From the NCBI GenBank assembly GCA_022510955.1, contig JAFLSM010000025.1:1-34846 (forward strand): a DNA stretch of 34,846 bases, read 5' to 3'. The stretch is from Ruminococcus sp. Its GTDB lineage: Bacteria > Bacillota > Clostridia > Oscillospirales > Acutalibacteraceae. The notes beneath the pieces were generated by a model. That model was not told the DNA's origin and ran no database searches. It saw nothing but the letters and a program-made list of their open reading frames with translations. Positions 15,969-23,628 of this stretch are shown piece by piece (position 1 is the first letter of the stretch; the number at the start of each line of letters is the position of its first letter). A program made the translations under genes and the position numbers.

Positions 15969-16138
15969 TAATTCTGCTTTCTTACAATTTTATATTCGTC
16001 GTAATATTGAAAATAGTGACAACCTCTAACGCTTTGGGTTAAAAACTTCTCCATTTCGTCCTCGTCAAGATTCACACTGCAATAGTCGCCGAACTCCTCA
16101 TCTTCCACAAAATGAACACACTTTTCACAAACATCCAT
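15968..16138 (-). CDS. Small Cys-rich protein, DUF6472-like
   Basis: A 56-residue protein too short for the usual ORF cut-off. It starts MDVCEKCVHFVEDEEFG and contains Cys4, Cys7, Cys20 and Cys40, then ends 'YYDEYKIVRKQN'. Spacing of the cysteines suggests a small metal-binding site. I recall a clostridial family (DUF6472) with the same CEKC, 'NLDEDEME' and 'DEYKIVRKQ' blocks; the number is from memory. The SD GGGAG lies 8 bases before the ATG and is part of the edge of the repeat array (ACTCCCGCCTTATAAGTT on the plus strand). Its stop overlaps the MGMT start by one base (TAATG). The function is unknown; pairing with MGMT hints at a shared transcript. Confidence 0.8.
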   Translation of the reverse strand: MDVCEKCVHFVEDEEFGDYCSVNLDEDEMEKFLTQSVRGCHYFQYYDEYKIVRKQN

Positions 16139-16149
16139 TATTTTTACTC

Positions 16150-16550
16150 CCGCCTTATAAGTTATAATCTAATTTTATTATGCAGTATCCCGAAGTTTAA
16201 ACTTCGTTTTTTACTTTCGCTTCGTAAGTTTAATAAAATTTATAATACAGTATCCCGAAATTTAGCCTTTGGTTAAATTATAAACTTCATTTTTGCATTT
16301 ACTCTATAATTCAGATATAAAAGCGGTCACTACCGCCCCGAAGTTTAGCCTTCGTTTTTTTACTTTCGTTTCGTAAGTTTAATAAAATTTATAATGCAGT
16401 ATCCCGAAATTTAGCCTTTGGTTTTTTACTTTCGCTTCGTAAGTTTAATAAAATTTATAATGCAGTATCCCAAAATTTAGCCTTTGGTTAAATTATAAAC
16501 TTCCATTTTACATCTACTTTATAAATCAAATATAATATCGGTCACTACCG
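16150..16550 (+). repeat. Tandem array of the intergenic repeat element, copies 5a-5d
   Basis: Four A half-units, with edges near 16150, 16213, 16362 and 16428, share TTTCG.TTCGTAAGTTTAAT and TAATGCAGTATCCC; the last two, 66 bases apart, differ at only about two positions. Two B half-units follow the second and fourth: GCGGT-CACT-ACCGC (16323-16336), then CGAAG-TTTAGC-CTTCG, and a truncated CGGT-CACT-ACCG (16539-16550). The first A hairpin is the perfect palindrome CGAAGTTTAAACTTCG (16191-16206). The array fills the gap between the LOG gene and the small Cys protein; no ORF is seen. Confidence 0.85.
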
Positions 16551-16563
16551 CTGTACGAAAACA

Positions 16564-17130
16564 TTAACTGTCATATTTATCATATGAAAACGGAACATAA
16601 TTTTTTATCTGTTCAAAAACCTGTTCCTCGGTATCGGCAACGGTATAAAGCTTGTTACATTCGTCAGTCATAAACTTTTCGTCAACGGCATTCTGCATCA
16701 TTGCAATCATAGGGTTATAATATCCGTTTACATTATAAACAATTATCGGCTTGCAGTGACGGTGAAGCTGTTTGAGGGTAAGCACCTCGAAAAACTCCTC
16801 AAATGTTCCCATTCCGCCTGCACATATTACAAATGCGTCTGCCTTATCCTCCATAATCGCCTTACGCTCACGCATAGTTTCGGTATAAATAAGCTCTGTG
16901 CATTGGTTGTAAATCACATCAATTTCATCGAAGAATCTCGGTGTAACGCCAATAATAGAGCCTCCCTGTGCCGCTGCTCCCCTTGCTGCCGCACCCATTA
17001 CTCCGTACTTTCCCGCACCAAAAATTATTGTATCGCCGTTTTGTGCAATCCTTTTGCCAAGGCTTTCCGCAGAATCCAAATATTTCTTATTTATTTTTTC
17101 GCTTGATGCTCCAAAAACACATATATTCAT
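16564..17130 (-). CDS. LOG family protein (TIGR00730, Rossmann fold)
   Basis: A 188-residue protein of the LOG/TIGR00730 group, related to lysine-decarboxylase-like folds; characterised members release adenine-type bases from nucleoside 5'-monophosphates (phosphoribohydrolases). It starts 'MNICVFGASSEKI', has 'IIFGAGKYGVMGAAARGA', the 'MRERKAIM' segment, and the active-site motif 'AGGMGTFEEFFE', where the family usually has PGGxGTxxE, so Pro is replaced by Ala here. SD GAGAGGA precedes the ATG. It is divergent from the MATE gene and followed by the repeat array. The physiological substrate in a gut bacterium is unknown. Confidence 0.9.
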   Translation of the reverse strand: MNICVFGASSEKINKKYLDSAESLGKRIAQNGDTIIFGAGKYGVMGAAARGAAAQGGSIIGVTPRFFDEIDVIYNQCTELIYTETMRERKAIMEDKADAFVICAGGMGTFEEFFEVLTLKQLHRHCKPIIVYNVNGYYNPMIAMMQNAVDEKFMTDECNKLYTVADTEEQVFEQIKNYVPFSYDKYDS

Positions 17131-17337
17131 ATAATTTGTCCTCTCATATTACTTTTTTATTTATTTTTATTATTGATATCTAATTTATAAAAAATTATGT
17201 TATAATTAAAATTACGCTATTACGATACATTATTTATGCTTAAATAAAATTTTTTATACTATTTTTAGAAGATTAGTATCATTATTATACAACCCAAAAA
17301 ATCAACGGTCAACACCAATATTCGGGAGATTAACATA

Positions 17338-18759
17338 ATGTCAGAAACCGCAAAAATTGAAAACCGCAACAATAACGAAGTAATTAACAAATCTGTCCTG
17401 AGCCTTGCCTGGCCGATATTCTTCCAAGCACTTCTGGGTATGGCGCTCGGATATATCGACACCGCCATGCTGTCAAACTATTCCGAAACAGCTGTCGGTG
17501 CCATTGGCAACGCAAGCACTGTAATAGGATTTTTAACACTTGCTTTTACGGTCATTACAAGTGCAACGGGAATTATGGTCAGTCAATATCTTGGCGCAGG
17601 CAAAAAAGAAGAGATGAACCGAATATACACCGTTGCCCTTGTTTTTAATCTTGTTCTAAGTGTGGTTATCAGCCTGATTGTATTCATATTCAGCACACCT
17701 ATGTTAAGGATAATTAATGTGCCCGAGGAAATGATTAGTGACGCTGATATGTATATGAAAATAGTCGGCGGAACAATTTTTACTCAGGCACTTATTAATG
17801 CCTTTTCGCAGATTTTTAACAGTAATGGCAAAACCTTTTTTGGAATGATTATTGCCTTTGGTATGAACTGTGTTAATATTATCGGCAACTATATGATGCT
17901 CTACGGGCCGCTTGAAATTCTTGGACTCGGCGCGTCGGGTGTGGCTATTTCAACAATTATAAGCCGTATTTTGGCAGTCATAGCAGCCACAATTTATTTT
18001 TATGTTGTAATTAAGGGCAGTTTTAGTCTACGCTATCTTGTGCCGTTTCCTGCAAAAATATTGAAAGAACTTTTAAAATTAGGCGTGCCGACGGCAGGAG
18101 AGAACATCTCGTATAATCTGTCACAGCTCGTAATCACGGCGATTGTTAACACCCTCGGCATTGTGGCTATAAACACAAAAATCTATGGGAATATGCTATC
18201 TATGCTCAACTATATGATTGCATTTGCGGCGGCAATGGCAACACAAATTCTGGTTGGTCACAGTGTTGGTGCAAACAACTATGATTTTGCATACAAGAGG
18301 GTACTTAAAACTCTTAGATTTGGTCTGATTGTTTCAATTTCATTTGCCGTTATAAATTGGCTTGCCTCATCCTTTACATTCAAGTTATTTTCAAGCGACC
18401 CCGAGGTTACAAAGCTCGGCGCAACAATTATGTTCATTGCAATTTTCCTTGAATTTGGCAGAGTTACAAACATAATTATCATAAACAGCATGAAAGCTGC
18501 GGGTGATGTGAAATTCCCGACAATTCTTGCGATTTTCTCAATGTGGGGCATTAGCGTTGTGTTTGCATACATACTTGGCATTGTGTGCGATATGGGACTT
18601 GCCGGAGTTTGGATTGCAATGGCTGCCGATGAAATTTTGCGTGGCATTGTAGTGTTTATCAGATGGCTTAACGGCGGTTGGCGTGGAAAACGAGTGATAA
18701 GCGAAACGCTTCAAAATTCAGAGGTACAGAGCGAACAGCCTCTTCAGGAACAAGAATAA
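17338..18759 (+). CDS. MATE family efflux transporter
   Basis: A 473-residue inner-membrane antiporter of the MATE (NorM/DinF) family, exporting drugs or metabolites in exchange for Na+ or H+. Twelve hydrophobic segments are visible in two six-helix halves; the first carries 'LAWPIFFQALLGMALGYIDT', and the halves are joined after residue 230 by the segment 'PAKILKELLKLGVPTAGENI', which mirrors the start. The C-terminus (about 455-473) is a Glu/Gln-rich tail. GGGAG (17322-17326) lies 11 bases before the ATG, slightly far. It is monocistronic with its own terminator. The substrate is not deducible. Confidence 0.93.
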   Translation: MSETAKIENRNNNEVINKSVLSLAWPIFFQALLGMALGYIDTAMLSNYSETAVGAIGNASTVIGFLTLAFTVITSATGIMVSQYLGAGKKEEMNRIYTVALVFNLVLSVVISLIVFIFSTPMLRIINVPEEMISDADMYMKIVGGTIFTQALINAFSQIFNSNGKTFFGMIIAFGMNCVNIIGNYMMLYGPLEILGLGASGVAISTIISRILAVIAATIYFYVVIKGSFSLRYLVPFPAKILKELLKLGVPTAGENISYNLSQLVITAIVNTLGIVAINTKIYGNMLSMLNYMIAFAAAMATQILVGHSVGANNYDFAYKRVLKTLRFGLIVSISFAVINWLASSFTFKLFSSDPEVTKLGATIMFIAIFLEFGRVTNIIIINSMKAAGDVKFPTILAIFSMWGISVVFAYILGIVCDMGLAGVWIAMAADEILRGIVVFIRWLNGGWRGKRVISETLQNSEVQSEQPLQEQE

Positions 18760-18789
18760 CAAGTTAAACACGGTTCATAAAAAATAAAC

Positions 18790-18836
18790 GGGACTGTTGC
18801 AAAGTTTCTCATAATAATGCAACAGTCCCTAATATT
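18790..18836 (+). terminator. Terminator of the MATE gene
   Basis: GGGACTGTTGCA (18790-18801) pairs perfectly with TGCAACAGTCCC (18818-18829), followed by TAATATTTTTA. It starts 31 bases after the MATE stop. Confidence 0.9.
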
Positions 18837-18874
18837 TTTATGTTAATTCTTATTAAAAAGTTAGTATCAGTATA

Positions 18875-18906
18875 AAAAGTCCCCTACCGTTTGGCAAGGG
18901 ACTTTT
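18875..18906 (-). terminator. Terminator of the dockerin amylase
   Basis: AAAAGTCCC (18875-18883) pairs with GGGACTTTT (18898-18906); on the minus strand a TTATAC tail follows the stem. It lies 28 bases after the amylase stop, convergent with the MATE terminator. Confidence 0.8.
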
Positions 18907-18933
18907 ACTTAGTCAGCAAAAATATCTAAAATT

Positions 18934-21900
18934 TTATCCTAATACACTGCTCATACCTGCAACAAACTTTTGAATTTCAGTTGCATCCTTGATGTTGATA
19001 TCAGAATCTTTGTCAACATCAGCAGCTTTCATCTGATCAGCTGTCATATTTGAAAGTTCAGCAAGATATTTTTGAATATATGTTGCATCATCAATAGTAA
19101 CTTGTTTGTCACCTGTTACATCACCAAGAACAAAATCAGGTGTTGGATTTGTTGGAGGAATCAATGATGTAATGTCACCGTTTGACATATTGTATGAATA
19201 TGTTTCAGATACCAAACCATTTCTCTTAACAACAATCTTAATTACAGAAGAAGAAGTGAGCGCAGTTGCATTAACCGTAAATTCACCTGTAATTTCATCT
19301 GAATGTGTTGTGTAGGTCTTGCCGTTTACTGTTACTGTGATATCGGCATCCTGAACAGCAACACCCTTTATAGTTGAGTTGCCTTTTACTGCATATGAAA
19401 GACTCGGATTAGCAAGAACAAGTGATGCCTTTGCATTTTTGAGTGACTCAAGTGTTGCGCTTACAAGTGTTTCGTCTGCAACACCCTCACCCTGTGCGAT
19501 GAGTGCATTTGCAGTTGTCATAACAGCAGAAACATTATTCCAGCTTGATGCTGTGTAATCGCTTGATGTCATTGCAAGAACTTCTCTTGCCTCTTTCTTG
19601 AGTGCCTGGAAGGAAGAGAGAACAACCTCAGGCTTAATGAGTTTTGAACTTTTGCAATCAGCAGATGTAATTTCAATTGTGCAACCGTCAGTAACATCGT
19701 TGATGTCGTCTGTCTGTCCCTGACCGCTACCCATATTTACAATAGCATTAACCTTTTCATATCCCTCAATTGTATAAACATAGTTACCGTCAGCGTCCTT
19801 TTCGGTAAGCTTTGTACCCGGCCATGCACCTATCAAATCCTTTTTACTGTCAGTCCAAAGATATAGGTAATATGTTGATGAATTGTTGTACGGCTTTACT
19901 GTGATTGTGATTTTGCCCTCGTACGGCTCCTCACCTCCACCGCCACCGCCGCCGGTGGAAATAACCTTTGCAGCGCTGTAATTATTTGACGGAACTTCAA
20001 AATATGTATCACCGCTCAAATTCTTAAAGTCGCCGCTCTGGTTGCCGTTGCCGCCGTTATTGAGAACGACATTATATGTTTCTGTTGTGTTAAGCTCTAA
20101 AACATAGTAACCTTCGCTGTTTTTCTCAGTTACCTTTGTGCCCGGCCAAACACCGCAAAGTGCTGTACTTGTACCTGTCCAAGCGTAAACATACGGAGCG
20201 CTGTCGCTCTTTATATAGAGCTTTGGTTTTGAAGCGGGGGTTGTAGGAGTAGTTCCGCCTGTTGTAGTCTCTTCCTCTTTTTCAAACATCTTGTAGAATG
20301 TTGAAACAGATTTTGCTGAGCCGTTTTCGTTTGTTGCCTCAAGTGTGATTGTAATTGTGTCACCCTCATAAGCAGTTTTACCGATTTCAAACTTTGAGCC
20401 GTCCTTAACTACAAACTTGTTACCGCCGTCGATTGAACATTTTGCACTGTCACACTCCTGAAGTGAAACTGTAACAGTCTGTGTACCCTTGAAGCTTGCG
20501 TTACCGATAACGCTCATAATAGGTCTGCCGTCAGGCTCCTGAATAAGAATTGTACCGTTTGCACCGCTGTTAAATGTTACCTTGCCGCCTGTAACTGTTG
20601 CTGATGACTGGTCGTAAGCGTTCATAAGCTGCTGACCGTTGCTCCAAAGTGAGGAAACATCAATAGTTATATTTGAATTTGAAGAAGCACCGATTACAGC
20701 TGCAATCTTGTCGGAAACACCGTTCTTATTATATGTTCTGCCAAATGCAACGCCGTTTGTTGCAGAAAGCTTTGTGTTGCTGCCTGCACCGACTGCAACA
20801 TGGTTGTTACGGAACTGGCCAACCTTCTGCCAGTGAGCAAGAACAGTCTTGTCAAGGCTGTCCCAGTTCATATCACTGCGTAGTGAATGACCTGAACCGC
20901 CGTAGCCGTCAAAGCTCAAGCCTGAAACCATTGGTCTGTTGGATTCATCACCGTAGTAAATCTGAACACCGCCCGGTGTAAGAAGAAATGCTGAGCCGTT
21001 GTAAATCATTGTTTTTGTATCACCGCGGGTTAATAACTCGTCGTGTGATGAAATGAATGAAAGCTGATTGAAACCATCCTTAGAGTTGATTGCGTCGGCA
21101 TAACCCTGATACAAATTAGCAACATTTCCGCTTGCAAGCGAACCTGCACCGCAGGTATCAAAGTTAATCATTGAGTCAAATCCGCCCTCTGTGAAGTACG
21201 CATCATAGCCTGCTCCTACAGTATGATCCCAAGCCTCGCCTGTCATCCAGAAATCTTCTTGCCAATCTGCACCCGGCTTGTTAGGATTGTTCTTACGCCA
21301 CTCTTTAAGTGCAGCCACACAAGCTGTCTTAAGCTGCTTCCAAGAGCCCTTTTCAACGTGTTTTGCTGTGTCGCAACGGAAGCCGTCAACACCGTATTTG
21401 CTTACCCACTCGGAAAGCCATGTTGAAATATAACCTGTAACTGTATTTGAGTTACCGTAACGGGCAATCTTCTCATTATATGTGCCCTCTTGTTTCCATT
21501 TTGTCTGAAGAAGCGGAGGAATTGATACAGACTTAGTCTGCTCTGTTCTAAAATCAGGAAGTCCCTGAAGGTCCATTGTATAATCATCACCGCCGCCTTT
21601 GGTATATCCCGGCAAACCGCTTCTGATCCAGTCGTTGCTCCACCATCTGCCCCAATCAGATGCAGATGACGTAAAGTCGATATGGCTGTTAACCTCACTT
21701 ACATTGTCAAGTCTGTACTTAAAGTCGGAAGCACCGCTCAACAGTGTACCAAAGTTAAACTCTTCCATATCCTTTACTGTATTGTAACCGCTATGGTTCA
21801 TAACAATATCAATAATAACTCTGAGACCGTTCTTATGAGCTGTGTCCACCATAGTTTCAAACTCTTGCGCTGTACCAAAGTTTGCGTCTGTCTCGGTATA

Positions 21901-22371
21901 GTCAAGAACATAATAACCGTGATATGAATAGTGAGCAAAACCTTTGCCTGAATCGCAATATCCGTGAATTTGCTCATACGGTGCAGAAATCCACAAAGCA
22001 TTTACACCGAGGTCGTTAAAATAGCCTTCCTCGATAGCTTGTGTAATACCTGCAAAGTCACCGCCATGGAATGTTCCCGGCGATGTTTCCCAGCCTGACA
22101 GAGGGTTGCCGTTTTTGTCGGTGGCTCTGTCGTATGCATGGTCGTTTGATGTGTTACCGTTTTTAAAACGGTCAGTAAGCAAGAAGTAAACTGTTGCATT
22201 GTCCCATGTGAAACCGTCGTTTTCAACAACTGAGCCCGCTATTGCAGAAACTGCTGTATCTTCTTTAAGAGTAACAGCACTTACATTTGCGAAAGCAAAG
22301 GACATACAGCAAATTACCATACAAAGCGCAAGAAGTACGCTTATGAGCTTTACTGTTCTTTTAGTTCTCAT
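18934..22371 (-). CDS. Dockerin-bearing secreted alpha-amylase (GH13, two CBM26-like modules)
   Basis: A 1145-residue extracellular amylase. Order: signal peptide (1-33, near VSA-VT); GH13 barrel about 52-530 with 'DIVMNH' (188-193), 'GVDGFRCDTAKHVE' with nucleophile Asp334, 'WMTGEAWDH' with Glu379, and 'ISSHDE' with Asp444, closest to MalS-like GH13_19; domain C to about 612; a beta-sandwich (616-697); a Thr/Pro linker; two CBM26-like modules (about 716-805 and 820-912, each with the 'WPGTK' motif) joined by a seven-Gly linker; a three-helix FIVAR-like stretch (917-988); an Ig-like domain (990-1065); and a dockerin (1082-1141) with 'GDVTGDKQVTIDDATYIQ' and 'DVDKDSDINIKDATEIQ'. The dockerin should attach it to a cohesin scaffold. 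ATG 22371 follows GGGAGA; a TTG at 22389 precedes that SD and is rejected. It fits the amylosome enzymes of R. bromii; which one is not claimed. Confidence 0.95.
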   Translation of the reverse strand: MRTKRTVKLISVLLALCMVICCMSFAFANVSAVTLKEDTAVSAIAGSVVENDGFTWDNATVYFLLTDRFKNGNTSNDHAYDRATDKNGNPLSGWETSPGTFHGGDFAGITQAIEEGYFNDLGVNALWISAPYEQIHGYCDSGKGFAHYSYHGYYVLDYTETDANFGTAQEFETMVDTAHKNGLRVIIDIVMNHSGYNTVKDMEEFNFGTLLSGASDFKYRLDNVSEVNSHIDFTSSASDWGRWWSNDWIRSGLPGYTKGGGDDYTMDLQGLPDFRTEQTKSVSIPPLLQTKWKQEGTYNEKIARYGNSNTVTGYISTWLSEWVSKYGVDGFRCDTAKHVEKGSWKQLKTACVAALKEWRKNNPNKPGADWQEDFWMTGEAWDHTVGAGYDAYFTEGGFDSMINFDTCGAGSLASGNVANLYQGYADAINSKDGFNQLSFISSHDELLTRGDTKTMIYNGSAFLLTPGGVQIYYGDESNRPMVSGLSFDGYGGSGHSLRSDMNWDSLDKTVLAHWQKVGQFRNNHVAVGAGSNTKLSATNGVAFGRTYNKNGVSDKIAAVIGASSNSNITIDVSSLWSNGQQLMNAYDQSSATVTGGKVTFNSGANGTILIQEPDGRPIMSVIGNASFKGTQTVTVSLQECDSAKCSIDGGNKFVVKDGSKFEIGKTAYEGDTITITLEATNENGSAKSVSTFYKMFEKEEETTTGGTTPTTPASKPKLYIKSDSAPYVYAWTGTSTALCGVWPGTKVTEKNSEGYYVLELNTTETYNVVLNNGGNGNQSGDFKNLSGDTYFEVPSNNYSAAKVISTGGGGGGGEEPYEGKITITVKPYNNSSTYYLYLWTDSKKDLIGAWPGTKLTEKDADGNYVYTIEGYEKVNAIVNMGSGQGQTDDINDVTDGCTIEITSADCKSSKLIKPEVVLSSFQALKKEAREVLAMTSSDYTASSWNNVSAVMTTANALIAQGEGVADETLVSATLESLKNAKASLVLANPSLSYAVKGNSTIKGVAVQDADITVTVNGKTYTTHSDEITGEFTVNATALTSSSVIKIVVKRNGLVSETYSYNMSNGDITSLIPPTNPTPDFVLGDVTGDKQVTIDDATYIQKYLAELSNMTADQMKAADVDKDSDINIKDATEIQKFVAGMSSVLG

Positions 22372-22401
22372 TTGTTTTTCTCCCTTCAAAACTTCTTTTA
22401 T

Positions 22402-22418
22402 ATTAGGAAAATCCTAAT
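22402..22418. promoter_or_regulatory. Inverted repeat in the dockerin-amylase leader, candidate operator
   Basis: ATTAGGA and TCCTAAT are perfect 7-base arms around AAA, 31 bases before the amylase start at 22371 and between the candidate promoter and the SD. Position downstream of a promoter suits a repressor site; the binding protein is unknown and no matching site is seen before the other amylase. Confidence 0.45.
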
Positions 22419-22458
22419 CGCTTTTATATTATCACATAACTTTCACAAATTCTATTGA

Positions 22459-22486
22459 TTTATAATCAAAAAATTAAAAACGGCAA
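22459..22486 (-). promoter_or_regulatory. Candidate promoter of the dockerin amylase
   Basis: On the minus strand TTGCCG (22486-22481), a 16-base spacer and TATAAA (22464-22459) resemble a sigma-A promoter, about 90 bases before the start. A TAATAT word nearer the gene has no good -35. Prediction by eye. Confidence 0.4.
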
Positions 22487-22623
22487 TTTCAACAATTTTC
22501 AATCTTGTATATTGTGCAATATTTAAACCACAAAAATCATATTTATGTGAAACATTCACAAGAACTTCTATGGTATATTGTGTCTTTTAACTTAGTTCCC
22601 TTTTAACACTCACAATAACGCAA

Positions 22624-22650
22624 AAAACGACTGTCATTGACAGTCGTTTT
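22624..22650 (-). terminator. Terminator of the acidic-tail membrane protein
   Basis: On the minus strand AAAACGACTGTC pairs with GACAGTCGTTTT and is followed by further T residues (TTTTTTG). It lies 33 bases after the stop of the 186-residue gene. Confidence 0.9.
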
Positions 22651-22682
22651 AATTAGATATATTAAGTTATAAGCCTTACGGA

Positions 22683-23243
22683 TTATTCAACAGAACTCTC
22701 TTCCTCTGAGCTTACTTCCTCGTCTAAAGCTTCTTCGCTCTCTGTTGATTCCTCAGCCTCATCTTCAAGCAAATCAGCCTCAATACCGCCCTCAAGTACA
22801 GAAGAATCAGAAACCTCTTCTGCGGTCTCGTCATCACTTTCAATTTCAAAACCGCTTAAGAATGTGTAAGGAATACCGTAACCAAGTGCAATACCTGCGA
22901 GTGAAACAATCAGGCTTACACTGCCTGAATAATCTGACGCAAATACATCATGGAAAGGCAGACCCGTAGCCATTGAAGCAATAATTATGTAAAGAGCGGG
23001 TAGAACCATAACAATCAAAGTCACTATTGAAAAACGCTTTACAGCCTTGCCGTCACCAACACGAGTTGCATAGAAGAGCAACAAACCAAACACTACATAG
23101 AGTGCTACCCCAATAATTGTGCCGACATTTGATGTAAGAGTGCTTGTAAACTGGGTAAAGAAATGTGCACACACGATGAACGCAAGCACCAAAAATGCTG
23201 AGAAAAACAGATTTACATTATCCTTTTTATTTGGTTTTTTCAT
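22683..23243 (-). CDS. Four-helix membrane protein with acidic C-terminal tail, unknown function
   Basis: A 186-residue protein that I do not recognise. After a basic start (MKKPNKKDN) it has four hydrophobic segments (about 11-33, 39-60, 71-92 and 107-130), separated by short loops with 'RVGDGKAVKR' between the second and third, so both ends should be cytoplasmic. Residues 132-186 are an Asp/Glu/Ser-rich tail with no aromatic residues near the end, probably disordered. ATG 23243 is preferred: GGGGGAC lies 6 bases before it and the longer frame begins with TTG at 23258. It stands alone between the dockerin amylase and repeat copy 6. Nothing in it points to an enzyme. Confidence 0.8.
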   Translation of the reverse strand: MKKPNKKDNVNLFFSAFLVLAFIVCAHFFTQFTSTLTSNVGTIIGVALYVVFGLLLFYATRVGDGKAVKRFSIVTLIVMVLPALYIIIASMATGLPFHDVFASDYSGSVSLIVSLAGIALGYGIPYTFLSGFEIESDDETAEEVSDSSVLEGGIEADLLEDEAEESTESEEALDEEVSSEEESSVE

Positions 23244-23332
23244 TATTATGTCCCCCAAATTAAAATTTTGTATTAAACTATATTATCGTTTTAATTATAA
23301 AACAGCATAAACAAAAAGTCAATGTTTTTTGC

Positions 23333-23512
23333 CGCTTCATAGGTTTGTTTTAATATGTAACCGTCCAAACCCGAAGATTTACTTTGATTGATAGGTAAAG
23401 TTCATTACATATACTCTCTTAAGTGACAGTAAAAGCGGCCACTGCCGCCCCGAAGATTTACTTCGATTGGCAGGTAATGTTCATAACTCACTATTAAAGT
23501 TTAATTTCAGAC
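23333..23512 (+). repeat. Intergenic repeat element, copy 6
   Basis: Edge GCCGCTTCATAGGTTTG, TTTAATATGTAACC, then CGAAG-ATTTA-CTTTG (23372-23386, one G-U). Half B is GCGGC-CACT-GCCGC (23435-23448) followed by CGAAG-ATTTA-CTTCG (23451-23465), with the TTCATAACTCACTATT box after it. Compared with copies 1 and 2, the fourth pair of the first stem is G-C instead of A-T. It is upstream of the minus-strand membrane protein. No gene is seen in this gap. Confidence 0.8.
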
Positions 23513-23574
23513 AACACCGTTCAATTATCGTGAGTAAATCGCACTAAAAAGATTCAGCTGTTGTTTTTATTGAA

Positions 23575-23614
23575 TCTAAAAAATAAACCTGCTTTACCTT
23601 TTCAGCAAAGCAGG
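23575..23614 (-). terminator. Terminator of the protease/dockerin operon
   Basis: CCTGCTTT (23588-23595) pairs with AAAGCAGG (23607-23614); on the minus strand TTTATTTTTTAG follows. It starts 15 bases after the stop of the 431-residue dockerin protein. Confidence 0.85.
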
Positions 23615-23628
23615 CTCTAATTTTTTTA

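Noticed and set aside
16150..16550. CRISPR array
   Set aside because: The repeats are about 60 bases, unevenly spaced (66 to 149 bases), contain internal hairpins and have no unique spacers or cas genes.
7095..23512. Insertion sequence
   Set aside because: No transposase frame and no clear terminal inverted repeats or target duplications were found in any copy; only a non-autonomous element or structured motif can be supported.
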